Shown here one piece after another: positions 9,752 to 19,177 of a DNA stretch of 64,000 nt (positions are counted from its first letter, which is position 1; the number at the start of each line of letters is the position of its first letter). Source of the stretch: Kribbella aluminosa (GTDB taxonomy: Bacteria; Actinomycetota; Actinomycetes; Propionibacteriales; Kribbellaceae). Below the pieces are notes generated by a model. It was not told where the DNA came from. It saw nothing but the letters and a program-made list of their open reading frames with translations, and did no database searches. The position numbers and the translations under genes are program-made. Location of the stretch: NCBI RefSeq assembly GCF_017876295.1, contig NZ_JAGINT010000002.1, positions 3,286,001 through 3,350,000 of the forward strand. Reading direction: 5' to 3'.

Positions 9752-10864
9752 TCACGGCTCCTGCAGCGTGACCTCCGTGGCGTTCTGCTGAATGACAGCG
9801 CACTCACCGCTGCGTACGTCACACCGGTACATCGCAGGAGGCTTGTGCTGGTTGCGCGGTGGTGTGCTGAGGAGGATCAGCCGGTTCGCGTCCTCGAACT
9901 GCGGCGGCGGGAAGTCGGTCATCTCGTCCGCCGCGGGCAGTTGGAGCTTGGTGATCTTCCCCGACCGTACGTCGACGACGAGCTTCGCGTGGCTGTTCAC
10001 GATGTTCCGGCCGTCGGGCGACATCACCGAGTACACCGACTCCGGGCCGGCGTCGCAGTACTGACGCAGGATCTTGAGCGCACCGTCGCGCAGTACGCCT
10101 GCCTTGAGACAGCGGTCGCTGCCCTGCCTTGTGGTCAGGGCGATGGTGTCGGTGTCCGCCGGAGCGCTCAGCCCACCCTCGAAGCCGGGGGCGTCGAGGT
10201 GTTCGGGCCGGCCGGACCCCGGCTGCGGCCACACCATGAGCTCGTTCGTCGTCACTCCCTCGTTGGCCATCCAGAGGCCGCTCCGGTTCCAGCCGAGCAG
10301 GGTCGGCTGGTGCGACAGCGGAGTGCGCGACACGGCCTTGCCCGTCTTGATGTCGACGATGACTATCTCGCCCCGAGTGCCGGTCAGGTAGTGCATCACG
10401 GCAACCTGCTTGCGGTCGGGGGACAGCGTGTTTCCATCCGATCGCTCCGGACCGATGGCGCGGAAGGTTCCGTCCGGGTTCAGCACGGCGGCCTGGAACT
10501 GCCTCGGTCTGGGCGTACTCATCGCCAGCCAGCCGCCGCCGTCGAGCCGTCCGAACAGGAAGGCGTCGAGGCCCTTCGGCATCCGCACCCGCTGGCCGCC
10601 GTCGTGCAGCGTCGTGCCGTCGGTGTACGGGATCGTCGGGGGACCGGTGGGCACCGGTTCGGCCGGCTGCGGCGTATCCCCGGACAGCCGGGTCAGGAAG
10701 GTCACGCTGACCGCCAGCACCACGGCGATCGCAGCCGCGGCCGCGAGAACCGGCCAGTGCCGGCGGCGGGCGAGTGGCTCGAAGCCGGGGCCTTGGGCGG
10801 TGTCGGGGACGGTGGTGGCCTGGGCCTGGAGGTAGTCGCGGAGGCGGGTCTCGGTGTCGGTCAT
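9752..10864 (-). CDS. Membrane-anchored beta-propeller-like protein partnered with a sigma factor
   Basis: Function unknown. The 370-residue product has a short cytoplasmic N-terminus (MTDTETRLRDYLQAQATTVP), one membrane segment at about residues 38-60 (WPVLAAAAAIAVVLAVSVTF) and an outside domain of repeated beta-rich stretches reminiscent of PD40/TolB blades (LSPDRKQVAVMHYLTG, MSPDGRNIVNSHAKLVV). Its start overlaps the sigma gene stop as ATGA, so the two are translationally coupled. Position suggests it senses an outside signal or tethers the sigma factor, but no zinc anti-sigma motif is visible. Confidence 0.7.
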   Translation of the reverse strand: MTDTETRLRDYLQAQATTVPDTAQGPGFEPLARRRHWPVLAAAAAIAVVLAVSVTFLTRLSGDTPQPAEPVPTGPPTIPYTDGTTLHDGGQRVRMPKGLDAFLFGRLDGGGWLAMSTPRPRQFQAAVLNPDGTFRAIGPERSDGNTLSPDRKQVAVMHYLTGTRGEIVIVDIKTGKAVSRTPLSHQPTLLGWNRSGLWMANEGVTTNELMVWPQPGSGRPEHLDAPGFEGGLSAPADTDTIALTTRQGSDRCLKAGVLRDGALKILRQYCDAGPESVYSVMSPDGRNIVNSHAKLVVDVRSGKITKLQLPAADEMTDFPPPQFEDANRLILLSTPPRNQHKPPAMYRCDVRSGECAVIQQNATEVTLQEP

Positions 10865-11400
10865 CGCAGTTCCTTCAGGCGTTCGGTGAGGATGGCGAGA
10901 CCGCGCGACGAGGTGCCGCGGGCGGAGGACTCGCCGATCCCGAGGATCTGGGCGATCTCGGCGAAGGGGAGATCGAGGTAGTACCGGAGCACGAGGACCT
11001 CTCGCGTACGTCGCGGCAGCGCCTGGAGCGCCCGCTGCACCTGTGACCGCTCCTCGCTCAGTACCGCGGCACTCTCGGCGGACGCGTTCGGCGCCTGGCG
11101 GGGCGGGATGTACAACCGCGCGACCTTGCGCCTTCGCAGGACGGACCGGCTGCGGTTCAATACCGACGTACGGAGGTAGGCAAGCGTCGCGTCCGGGCCA
11201 CGCAACGGCCAGCGTCGGTAGAGCTCCGCAAAGGCCTCCTGTACGACGTCCTCCGCCGCCTGCCGTTCGTCGACCATCAGCACCGCCAGCCGGACCAGCC
11301 CGGCCCAGTGCCGCTGGTAGAGCGCCGAGACGGCGGCCCGCGCGTCCTCCTGCGCGGGCGCTGCCACCGGGCGCCTGATACTCACCATTGGGTTCGTCAC
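10861..11400 (-). CDS. SigE-family ECF RNA polymerase sigma factor
   Basis: Redirects RNA polymerase to a set of stress or signal-dependent promoters. The 179-residue product has region 2 (ALYQRHWAGLVRLAVLMV, DERQAAEDVVQEAFAELYRRW), a short linker and region 4 (ALQALPRRTREVLVLRYYLD, then FAEIAQILGIGESSARG). This is the SAV-type or SigE-like ECF group common in actinobacteria. Annotated start is GTG at 11400; an ATG at 11388 is equally possible. It is first in a two-gene unit with the membrane protein at 9752. Confidence 0.88.
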   Translation of the reverse strand: MTNPMVSIRRPVAAPAQEDARAAVSALYQRHWAGLVRLAVLMVDERQAAEDVVQEAFAELYRRWPLRGPDATLAYLRTSVLNRSRSVLRRRKVARLYIPPRQAPNASAESAAVLSEERSQVQRALQALPRRTREVLVLRYYLDLPFAEIAQILGIGESSARGTSSRGLAILTERLKELR

Positions 11401-11421
11401 ACCGCTACAGACGTGTGCGGC

Positions 11422-12321
11422 TCAGAAACGCTGCATCCGGTCCCGTACCCAGTCCAGGTGCGCCAGGGCGTGCTCCCGCTGCCATGCCCGCATCGTAGGG
11501 ATACCCGGTGGCGCAGGTTGCGCGGAACCCCACCACAGGCCGCCCGCGACGGCCGCTATGAACCCTGTGATCGCCTCGTCGTCCGGGAGCTCCGGCAGCG
11601 TCACCGAGCCGCGCATCTCCGCGTAGAGGATCACCGTGTCCGTCCAGCGCGGTGCCAGCCCCGGGTGCGCCCAGTCGATGAACACCACCCGGTCGTCGGT
11701 CAGGATGATGTTGTCGGCCCGCAGGTCGTAGTGCGCCAGCGCCTTGCCCTCCGCCAGCGCGCTGACCCCGGTGCGGGCCAGCTCCGCGAACTGCTCGGGG
11801 ACAACCCACGGCGGTACGGCGATACCGTCCGCCAGCACGTCCTCCCAGCGGCTCAGGAAGTCATGGCTGCGTACGGCGACGACAGGAGCCTCCGGCCACG
11901 GCGACGGGTCCAGTACGTCGGTCAGCTCCGCCAGGGCGTCCAGCACCCGGTCCGCGTCGTACTGCTCCCACGGGTGCGCCGGGAGCCGCCCCTCGATGTC
12001 CTCGAAGAGCATCCCGACCCAGTCGCCGTCGTCGTACACCTCGTACAGCTCCGGCGCCATCGGGAGCCGGCCGATCTCCTGCATCGCGGTGATCTCCAGC
12101 CGGAACAGCGAGGGCGTCTTCGGGTTCAGCGACGTACCGACGGCCTTCAGGAACGCCCGGCGGCCGGAGGCGGTCACCAGGCGTGCCGCCGTACCGGGGG
12201 AGAAGCCGCCCCGCTGGGTCGTGGCCGACACCACGGCGGAGCCGAGCGTGCGCTCCACCCACCCGCGGACACCCGACGGCAGATCGGAATAGGGCAACCG
12301 GACCCCAGCAGCGTGCGCCAT
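11422..12321 (-). CDS. Aminoglycoside phosphotransferase-fold kinase
   Basis: Small-molecule kinase of the APH/choline kinase fold, 299 residues, cytosolic. The Brenner-type catalytic loop is clear ([16 protein letters not shown]), followed by the metal-binding aspartate ([13 protein letters not shown]). The N-terminal lobe has [10 protein letters not shown] in the ATP-lysine position and [15 protein letters not shown] as the conserved glutamate helix. The substrate is unknown; family membership does not by itself mean antibiotic resistance. It sits 21 bp upstream of the sigma gene in the same direction, so cotranscription is possible. Confidence 0.75.
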   Translation of the reverse strand: MAHAAGVRLPYSDLPSGVRGWVERTLGSAVVSATTQRGGFSPGTAARLVTASGRRAFLKAVGTSLNPKTPSLFRLEITAMQEIGRLPMAPELYEVYDDGDWVGMLFEDIEGRLPAHPWEQYDADRVLDALAELTDVLDPSPWPEAPVVAVRSHDFLSRWEDVLADGIAVPPWVVPEQFAELARTGVSALAEGKALAHYDLRADNIILTDDRVVFIDWAHPGLAPRWTDTVILYAEMRGSVTLPELPDDEAITGFIAAVAGGLWWGSAQPAPPGIPTMRAWQREHALAHLDWVRDRMQRF

Positions 12322-12425
12322 GCGTCACCACGCTATCGGGCGGCCGCCAGCGATTTTCGAATCTGCTGGACCCGCATGGGATGATTGACCGGATACACCA
12401 CCCGAGACCAGAACTGGACCCCTCC

Positions 12426-14315
12426 GTGCCCGTTGGCCCCACGAAAGTGCCGCAGCCGGGTCGTACCGACCCGTTGCTGATCCGGAACTTCTGCATCATC
12501 GCTCACATCGACCACGGCAAGTCGACGCTGGCCGATCGGATGCTGCAGATCACCGGAGTGGTCGACGACCGCTCGATGCGGGCGCAGTACCTCGACCGGA
12601 TGGACATCGAGCGCGAGCGCGGCATCACGATCAAGTCGCAGGCGGTCCGGCTGCCGTTCGCGCCCGGCCCGGACACCCCGGGCGGCCTGCTGGCCCCGGA
12701 CGGTACGACGTACATCCTGAACATGATCGACACACCGGGCCATGTGGACTTCACCTACGAGGTGTCCCGGTCGCTGGAGGCGTGCGAGGGCGCCGTGCTG
12801 CTGGTGGACGCCGCGCAGGGGATCGAGGCCCAGACGCTGGCCAACCTGTACCTCGCGCTCAACGCGGACCTGCAGATCATCCCGGTGCTGAACAAGATCG
12901 ACCTGCCGAGCGCGCAGCCGGAGAAGTACGCCGCCGAGCTCGCGCACATCATCGGCTGCGACCCGTCGGACGTGCTGAAGGTGTCGGCCAAGACCGGTGA
13001 GGGCGTCGAGGACCTGCTGAGCGAGATCGTCGCCCAGGTCGATCCGCCGAAGGGCGTCAAGGACGCGCCGCCGCGGGCGCTGATCTTCGACTCGGTCTAC
13101 GACACCTACCGCGGTGTGGTCACCTACGTCCGGGTCGTCGACGGCGAGCTGACGCACCGGGACCGGATCAAGATGATGTCCACCGGCGCGGTGCACGAGA
13201 TGCTCGAGGTCGGGGTGATCTCGCCGGAGCCGATGAAGACGCCGAGTATCGGTGTGGGTGAGGTCGGTTACCTGATCACCGGCGTGAAGGACGTCCGCCA
13301 GTCCCGGGTCGGTGACACCGTCACCGCCGCCGTGCACGGCGCGACCCAGGCGTTGGGCGGGTACAAGCACCCGCAGCCGATGGTGTACTCCGGGCTGTTC
13401 CCGATCGACGGCGACGACTACCCGACGCTGCGGGACGCGCTGGAGCGGCTGCAACTGAACGACGCGGCCCTGCAGTACGAGCCGGAGACCTCGGGCGCGC
13501 TCGGGTTCGGGTTCCGCTGCGGGTTCCTCGGGCTGCTGCACATGGAGATCGTCCGGGAGCGGCTCGAGCGGGAGTTCGACCTGGACCTGATCTCGACCGC
13601 GCCGAACGTGGTGTACCGGGTCGAGATGGAGGACGGCAAGGAGCACGTCGTCACCAACCCGAGCGAGTTCCCGGAGGGCAAGATCGCCGAGATCTACGAG
13701 CCGGTGGTGAAGGCGACGATCCTCAGCCCGAAGGACTACATCGGCGTCATCATGGAGCTCTGCCAGACCAAGCGGGGCACCCTGGGCGGGATGGACTACC
13801 TGTCCGAGGACCGGGTCGAGCTGCGCTACACGCTGCCGCTGGCCGAGATCGTGTTCGACTTCTTCGACCAGCTGAAGTCCAAGACCAAGGGCTACGCGTC
13901 GCTCGACTACGAGCCGACCGGTGAGCAGGCCGCCCAGCTGGTCAAGGTGGACATCCTGTTGCAGGGCGAGACGGTCGACGCGTTCTCGGCGATCGTGCAC
14001 CGCGACAACGCGTACTCGTACGGCGTCGCGCTGGCCGGCAAGCTGAAGGAACTGATCCCCAGGCAGCAGTTCGAGGTGCCGATCCAGGCGGCGATCGGGT
14101 CCCGGATCATCGCCCGCGAGTCGATTCGCGCGATGCGCAAGGACGTTCTCGCCAAGTGCTACGGCGGTGACATCACCCGGAAGCGCAAGCTGCTCGAGAA
14201 GCAGAAGGAAGGCAAGAAGCGGATGAAGATGGTCGGCCGCGTCGAGGTCCCCCAAGAGGCCTTCATCGCCGCCCTCCGCACCTCCGAAGGCTCGGAGAAG
14301 GCAGGCAAGAAGTAG
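12426..14315 (+). CDS. lepA: Elongation factor 4 (LepA)
   Basis: Ribosomal GTPase that acts on stalled or misassembled ribosomes. The 629-residue product has the G1 motif ([11 protein letters not shown]), switch region ([17 protein letters not shown]), G3 (DTPGHVDF), G4 (NKIDLP) and G5 (VSAKTGEG), then the LepA-specific C-terminal region ending with [24 protein letters not shown]. The start chosen is GTG at 12426 because the reading from there ([21 protein letters not shown]) resembles the N-terminus of other actinobacterial LepA; an ATG at 12381 is possible. Its stop codon abuts the next GTG at 14316. Confidence 0.95.
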   Translation: MPVGPTKVPQPGRTDPLLIRNFCIIAHIDHGKSTLADRMLQITGVVDDRSMRAQYLDRMDIERERGITIKSQAVRLPFAPGPDTPGGLLAPDGTTYILNMIDTPGHVDFTYEVSRSLEACEGAVLLVDAAQGIEAQTLANLYLALNADLQIIPVLNKIDLPSAQPEKYAAELAHIIGCDPSDVLKVSAKTGEGVEDLLSEIVAQVDPPKGVKDAPPRALIFDSVYDTYRGVVTYVRVVDGELTHRDRIKMMSTGAVHEMLEVGVISPEPMKTPSIGVGEVGYLITGVKDVRQSRVGDTVTAAVHGATQALGGYKHPQPMVYSGLFPIDGDDYPTLRDALERLQLNDAALQYEPETSGALGFGFRCGFLGLLHMEIVRERLEREFDLDLISTAPNVVYRVEMEDGKEHVVTNPSEFPEGKIAEIYEPVVKATILSPKDYIGVIMELCQTKRGTLGGMDYLSEDRVELRYTLPLAEIVFDFFDQLKSKTKGYASLDYEPTGEQAAQLVKVDILLQGETVDAFSAIVHRDNAYSYGVALAGKLKELIPRQQFEVPIQAAIGSRIIARESIRAMRKDVLAKCYGGDITRKRKLLEKQKEGKKRMKMVGRVEVPQEAFIAALRTSEGSEKAGKK

Positions 14316-15226
14316 GTGCAGGTCGAGATCCCCGAGGGTCTGCGGGTTGTCGCGTCTCGGGGGCAGGACTGGGCTGATTGGCTGGATCGGCTTCCGCGGT
14401 TGGTGCGTGAGCTGGTCGACGAGTGGAGCCTGCAGGTCGACGGTACGGCGGCGTACGGCAACTGTGCGCTCGTCGTACCGGTGCTCACCCGCGACGGCAA
14501 CCGCGCCGTACTGAAGGTCCAGTTCCCGCACTGGGAAGCGGAGACCGAGCACCTCGCGTTGCGCGACTGGACCGGCAACGGCACCGTCCAGCTGTTGCGC
14601 GCCGACCCGCGCCGGTTCGCGCTCCTGCTGGAACGGCTGCAGCCGCGCGATCTGACCACGATCGACGCCCTGGACGCCTGCGAGATCGTTGGCGGCACCT
14701 ACAAGCGGCTGCATATCCCGGCAGGCCCGCAGTACCGGACGCTGTCGGCGGAGCTGACCCGCTGGGTCGAGCGGCTCCGGAAGCTGCCGGCCTCCGCTCC
14801 GGTGCCGCACCGGTACGTCGAGCAGGCGATCTCGCTGGCGTCCGGCTTCATCGCGGACCCGGACACCGACGGGCGCCTGATCCACACGGACCTGCACTAC
14901 GAGAACATGCTCGCCGCCGACCGCGAACCGTGGCTGGTGATCGACCCGAAGCCGCTGTCCGGCGACCCGCACTTCGAGGTCGCCCCGCTGATCTGGAACC
15001 GCTGGGACGAGGTCGCGGCCGCCCCCGACCTGCGGTTCGCGTACGCCAGCGGTTCTGGACGACGATCGACGCGGCCGGTTTCGACGAGGACCGCGCCCGC
15101 GACTGGGTGATCGTCCGGCAGATGCTGAACGTCCTGTGGACCCTCGAGTCGACCGACACCGACGAGTCGCTGCCGCAGGACTGGCTGACCCGGAACATCG
15201 CGATCGTCAAGGCCATCCAGTCCTGA
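14316..15226 (+). pseudogene. Frameshifted APH(6)/hydroxyurea-resistance-type kinase
   Basis: Reads as a streptomycin 6-kinase-like APH protein in two frames. From GTG 14316 the frame gives the N-lobe (NRAVLKVQFPHWEAETEHLAL), the catalytic loop (LIHTDLHYENMLAADREP), the metal site (WLVIDPKPLSGDPHFEVAPL) and then runs off near 15045-15055. The typical C-terminus (RFWTTIDAAGFDEDRARDW, VRQMLNVLWTLES) continues in the +2 frame to the stop at 15226. One indel restores a full protein of about 303 residues, so it is either a recent pseudogene or a sequencing error. The start directly follows the lepA stop, implying coupling. Confidence 0.72.
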
Positions 15227-15268
15227 CTCACTCAGTGTCCCGTAAGACGGGTCGGGTGAGTGGTTGTA

Positions 15269-15291
15269 GTTAGTAGTTACTACCTACTAAC
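15269..15291. promoter_or_regulatory. TetR-type palindromic operator
   Basis: A 23-bp dyad: GTTAGTAG at 15269-15276 and its exact complement CTACTAAC at 15284-15291 with a 7-base centre, itself containing a second short dyad GTAG/CTAC. It is AT-rich in a GC-rich setting and ends 8 bp before the ATG of the TetR gene, as expected for an autoregulatory operator. Confidence 0.65.
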
Positions 15292-15299
15292 TTGGACGC

Positions 15300-15881
15300 A
15301 TGACGTCGACACGGATGAGTGGCCGGGAACGGCGCGAGCAGGTCCTGGCGATCGCGGAGGAGGAGTTCGCCGGTGCCGGGCTGTACGGCGCCTCGACCGA
15401 GACGATCGCGCGCCGGGCGGGGATCACCCAGGCGTACGTGTTCCGGATGTTCGGGACGAAGAAGCTGCTGTTCCTGGAATGCGTGGACGCCGCGTTCGAG
15501 CGGATGCGGCTCGCGATGATCGCGGCGGCCGGCGGGACGCACGGGATCGAGGCGCTCACGGCGATGGGGCAGGAGTACAACGACATGCTCGCCGACCGTA
15601 CGACGCTGCTCCTCCAGCTCCAGGGCACCGCCGCCGCGGCCGCCGGCGACGGCGAGGTCCGCGACGCCGTCCGCGCGAGCTTCGCCCGCCTGTGGCAGTC
15701 CGTCGCCGACACCGCCCAACTCGACCCGGTCACCGTCAAGGCCTTCCTGGCGTTCGGCATGCTCCTCAACACCAACGCCGCCCTGGACCTCCCTCAAGTC
15801 GACGAACCGTGGTCCCACCAGGCCAGAACCCGCATCAAACCAGGCCTCTTCACCCACATCACCACCGAGACGAACCGGTGA
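15300..15881 (+). CDS. TetR/AcrR-family transcriptional regulator
   Basis: Ligand-responsive repressor, 193 residues. The N-terminal HTH is standard (EQVLAIAEEEFAGAGLYGAST, then IARRAGITQAYVFRMFGTK), followed by a helical ligand domain. Its stop overlaps the GTG of the MFS gene by 4 bp (GTGA), so regulator and exporter form one translationally coupled operon. The perfect dyad 8 bp upstream is its likely operator. The inducer is probably a substrate of the transporter; this is inferred from arrangement. Confidence 0.88.
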   Translation: MTSTRMSGRERREQVLAIAEEEFAGAGLYGASTETIARRAGITQAYVFRMFGTKKLLFLECVDAAFERMRLAMIAAAGGTHGIEALTAMGQEYNDMLADRTTLLLQLQGTAAAAAGDGEVRDAVRASFARLWQSVADTAQLDPVTVKAFLAFGMLLNTNAALDLPQVDEPWSHQARTRIKPGLFTHITTETNR

Positions 15882-17257
15882 CCACGTTGAGTACCAAGCC
15901 TTCGCCTGGGTTGTTGGTGGGGTTTCTGGTTTCTGTTGGGTTGGTCGGGGCGGTGATCGGGAGTCTCGGGGCGCCGTTGATCACGGCGGTTGCCGAGACC
16001 TATGGCGTTTCGCTGGCTGCCTCGCAGTGGACGTTGACGATTGCGTTGCTGGCGGGCGCGGTGGCGACGCCGGTGTTCGGGCGGTTGGGGGCCGGGCCGC
16101 GGCGGCGGCGGGTGGTGCTGTGGATGCTCGGGGCGGAGGTGATCGGCAGCTTGCTGACCGTAGTGCCGGTGCCGTTCGCGTTCCTGCTGGTCGGCCGGGC
16201 ACTGCAGGGTTCCGGGCTCGGGCTCGTGGTGCTGATGATGGCGGTGGCGCGGGATCACCTGGACGAGCACCGGGCCACACGGACTATCGCGCTGCTGTCC
16301 GTCACCACGACCGCGGGCATCGGCATCGGCTACCCGTTGTGCGGTCTGTTGACCGACCTGGCCGGCGTGCGAACGGCGTACGGGCTCGGCCTGCTCATCA
16401 CCGCGGCAGCCTTCGGTGCGGCGCTCCTGCTACTCCCAGAGGCACCCGACCGCCCGCCGGCCCGCCTGGACGTCCGCGGCGCGATCCTCCTCGCGATCGC
16501 CCTCCCCGCCCTCCTCCTGGTGATCGGCGAGACCAGCCTCTGGAGCGACAACCCCGCCCTCGCCGTCGCCGTCCTGCTGGCCGCGATCCTGCTGCTCATC
16601 GGCTGGACCTTCCTCGAACTGCGTACCGAGCACCCGCTCGTCGACATCAAGCTGCTCAGGCATCCCGCGGTCGCCGCCGCCAACCTGGTGATGCTCACCG
16701 GCGGGGTCGGCATGTACCTGCTCTTCAGCCTGATCACCCGCTACGTCCAGACCCCCGCGGCAGTCGGCTACGGCTTCGGGCTGAACACCTTCCAAGCGGG
16801 TCTCGTCCTGGTCCCGTTCTCGGTCCTCGGCTTCGTCGCCGGCCGGCTCGTTCCGCAGTGGCGCGACCGCCTGGGCGCCCGCCTGTTGCTGGCGGCAAGT
16901 ACTGCGTTCGTCCTCGCCGCGTTCGTACTGTTCGCAGTCGCCCGCTCACATCTCGTCGAACCGGTCGTTGCCATCGGAATCCTCGGCTTCGGCGTCGGCG
17001 CGTTCTCGGCCGCCATGCCCACGGTCATCCTCGCGGTGACGCCGCAGGCCGAGACCGCCAGCGCGATGAGCGTGAACGCCGTCGTCCGCAGCGTCGGCTT
17101 CTCCACCGGCAGCGCGCTCGGAGGGCTGATCCTCGCCGCGCACACCACCCGCGTCTTCCCGCACGCGTCGGGGTACGGCGCCGCCGCCTGGATCGGGGTC
17201 GCGGTGACAGCTGCGACGCTGCTGATCATCGCCGTACTGCCACTCAGGCCCCGCTAA
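15878..17257 (+). CDS. MFS transporter, multidrug-exporter type
   Basis: Proton-driven exporter in the cytoplasmic membrane, 459 residues, starting at GTG 15878 inside the tetR stop. Many hydrophobic segments are visible, beginning GLLVGFLVSVGLVGAVIGSL; the loop GRLGAGPRRRRVVLW is the cytoplasmic motif between helices 2 and 3, and GRALQGSGLGLVV is the helix 4 motif. The hydrophobic helices continue to the C-terminus, consistent with the 14-helix DHA2-like group. Coupling to a TetR repressor suggests an inducible efflux pump; substrate unknown. Confidence 0.85.
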   Translation: MTTLSTKPSPGLLVGFLVSVGLVGAVIGSLGAPLITAVAETYGVSLAASQWTLTIALLAGAVATPVFGRLGAGPRRRRVVLWMLGAEVIGSLLTVVPVPFAFLLVGRALQGSGLGLVVLMMAVARDHLDEHRATRTIALLSVTTTAGIGIGYPLCGLLTDLAGVRTAYGLGLLITAAAFGAALLLLPEAPDRPPARLDVRGAILLAIALPALLLVIGETSLWSDNPALAVAVLLAAILLLIGWTFLELRTEHPLVDIKLLRHPAVAAANLVMLTGGVGMYLLFSLITRYVQTPAAVGYGFGLNTFQAGLVLVPFSVLGFVAGRLVPQWRDRLGARLLLAASTAFVLAAFVLFAVARSHLVEPVVAIGILGFGVGAFSAAMPTVILAVTPQAETASAMSVNAVVRSVGFSTGSALGGLILAAHTTRVFPHASGYGAAAWIGVAVTAATLLIIAVLPLRPR

Positions 17258-17298
17258 ACCAGTGGAAACGCCCGCGGCGCCGGGGGAGGATTGGGGGT

Positions 17299-17925
17299 AT
17301 GCGGGTGCTGACGGTCAACGTGGTGGAGGAGCTGATCCCGGGCCCGAAGGAGACAGGCTTCACCGCGATCGACAAGCGGCCATAGCCCGGCCGGGTCCGT
17401 GTCGGTGAGCTCGGGCTGGCGGGCGACCGGGTCTGCGACACCAAGAACCACGGCGGCCCGGACCTCGCGCTCTACGCGTACGCCGACGAGGACGCGAACT
17501 GGTGGGCCGACCAACTCGGCCGGGAGATCCAGACCGGGCTGTTCGGCGAGAACCTCCGGACTGCCGGGATCGACGTGAACGGCGCGCTGCTCGGCGAGGT
17601 CTGGCGGATCGGTCCCGAGGTCGAGGTGATGGTGCGCGCGCCGCGGATCCCGTGCATCACGTTCCAGCACCGGATGCAGATCCCGCGCTGGGTCAAGCGC
17701 TTCCACCAGGCCGGACGCCCCGGCGCGTACCTGAAGGTGCTCCGCACCGGCTCGATCGGCGCCGGCGACCCGATCGAGGTCATCGGCCGGCCGGACCACG
17801 AGGTCACGGTCGCGCACATGTTCGGCGACCAGGACCCGGTGAAGCTGCGGCGGATGCTCGACTCGGGCGTCGATCTGATGGGCGAGATCCGCGCGAACGC
17901 GCAACGCATCGCGGCCCGCGCATAG
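17299..17925 (+). pseudogene. MOSC-domain protein interrupted by an in-frame TAG
   Basis: The frame from ATG 17299 reads RVLTVNVVEELIPGPKETGF then TAIDKRP, meets TAG at 17383-17385, and continues in the same frame as PGRVRVGELGLAGDRVCDT, HGGPDLALYAYADEDANWW, LFGENLRTAGID and the conserved cysteine in APRIPCITFQHRM, ending at 17925. That is a complete MOSC domain of the YiiM type, about 208 residues, with only one codon wrong. MOSC proteins carry a sulfur group on that cysteine or use molybdopterin. An internal start at 17575 would lack half the domain. It is a recent pseudogene or a readthrough product. Confidence 0.75.
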
Positions 17926-17933
17926 TCTGGCGC

Positions 17934-17957
17934 TTATTGCGACACGGTCGCAGATAA
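17934..17957. promoter_or_regulatory. Imperfect dyad before the second MFS gene
   Basis: TTAT-t-GCGAC-acg-GTCGC-ag-ATAA, two stacked complementary arms, lies between the broken MOSC gene and the MFS start 15 bp downstream. It is a plausible operator; no regulator gene is adjacent on this side. Confidence 0.35.
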
Positions 17958-17971
17958 CTGATGATGGTCCG

Positions 17972-19177
17972 GTGCGGAAACTACTGCCGGCTCCGGGCCC
18001 GCTACGCCCATTGGCACTGGCCACTCTGCTGAGTCGGGTCGGCAACGGCCTGCTGATGACGATCAGCGTGCTGTACTTCACCCGCATCATCGGCCTGTCC
18101 GTAGCTCAGGTCGGGCTCGGGCTCACCGTCGCCGGACTGTTCGGTCTGCTGGCGAGCATCCCGTTCGGCCACCTCGCCGACCGCCGCGGACCGCGCACGC
18201 TGTTCGTCGTGCTCAGCCTGCTGCTGGCACTGCTGGCGCTGCTCTATCTCGTCATCGGCACCTTCTGGCAGTTCCTCGCGGTCGCGTCCGCGGTGACGGT
18301 GCTCGACCGCGGCTCCAACGCGGTCCGCTTCGCGCTCATCGCCGGTGTCACCCAGGGCTCCGAACGTGTCCAGGCCCGCGCGTACCTGCGCTCGATGACG
18401 AACATCGGCGTCACCGCCGGCGCGGGCCTCGGCGCCGTGGCCCTCTCGTTCGGTACGGCGGCGTCGTACCGGTTGATGTTCGGCCTGTACGTCGTCCTCG
18501 GCGTGATCTCGGCCCTCGTCGTTCTCGCCGTACCGCGGGTCGCGCCGCGGCCCCGAACCGACGGGCCGGTGTGGATCGCGCTCCGCGACCGTGGGTACCT
18601 GGCGGTGTCCGCGCTCAACGCCGCGATCTCGATCCACTTCTCGGTGGTCGACGTCGCGATCCCGTTGTGGGTCGTCGACCACACGGACGCGCCGCACTGG
18701 GCGGCCGCCGTACCGCTGATCGTGAACGCGGCCGGCGTCGCAGTTCTGCAGGTCCGCGCGTCCCGGGGCATCGTCGACACGGCGGGTGCCGCCCGAGCGA
18801 CCCGGACCGCCGGGTTGTTGCTCCTGGCCTCGATGGTGCTGTTCGCCGCCGCGTCAGCAGGAGACGTCATCGTGGCCGTGGTGGTCCTGGCCGTCGCCTC
18901 GCTGGTACAGACGGCAGGCGAGCTGCTGCAGTCGTCCGGATCGTTCCTGCTCGGCTTCGAGCTGGCCGCGGATCATGCGCAGGGCCAGTACCAGGGCGTC
19001 TGGAACACGAGTACGTCGGTCAGTTCGATGCTCGCGCCGTCGATCATGGCGCTGCTCCCACTCGGCCTCGGCGTGCCCGGGTGGATCATCCTCGGCGTCT
19101 GGTTCGCGGTCGTGGGGGTGCTGTTCGTCCCGGTGGTTCGCTGGGCAGCGGCGCGTCAGCTGGTGGGTTCGCGGTAG
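17972..19177 (+). CDS. MFS transporter (12-helix type)
   Basis: Cytoplasmic-membrane transporter of 401 residues, substrate unknown. Helix 1 begins LRPLALATLLSRVGNGLL; the cytoplasmic loop motif appears as FGHLADRRGPRTLFV, and a second half begins near GPVWIALRDRGYLAVSALN. The pattern is that of the DHA1-like group of actinobacterial efflux proteins. Start is GTG at 17972 with a weak ribosome site. Its last 22 bp overlap the 3' end of the convergent iclR gene. Confidence 0.82.
   Translation: MRKLLPAPGPLRPLALATLLSRVGNGLLMTISVLYFTRIIGLSVAQVGLGLTVAGLFGLLASIPFGHLADRRGPRTLFVVLSLLLALLALLYLVIGTFWQFLAVASAVTVLDRGSNAVRFALIAGVTQGSERVQARAYLRSMTNIGVTAGAGLGAVALSFGTAASYRLMFGLYVVLGVISALVVLAVPRVAPRPRTDGPVWIALRDRGYLAVSALNAAISIHFSVVDVAIPLWVVDHTDAPHWAAAVPLIVNAAGVAVLQVRASRGIVDTAGAARATRTAGLLLLASMVLFAAASAGDVIVAVVVLAVASLVQTAGELLQSSGSFLLGFELAADHAQGQYQGVWNTSTSVSSMLAPSIMALLPLGLGVPGWIILGVWFAVVGVLFVPVVRWAAARQLVGSR

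Noticed and set aside
12333-14972. 879-codon open frame antisense to lepA
   Set aside because: Composition-driven shadow of lepA; no recognisable fold, while lepA is complete on the other strand.
17383-17385. TAG in the MOSC gene as pyrrolysine or programmed readthrough
   Set aside because: No pyrrolysine genes or readthrough context are visible; a simple mutation or read error is more likely.
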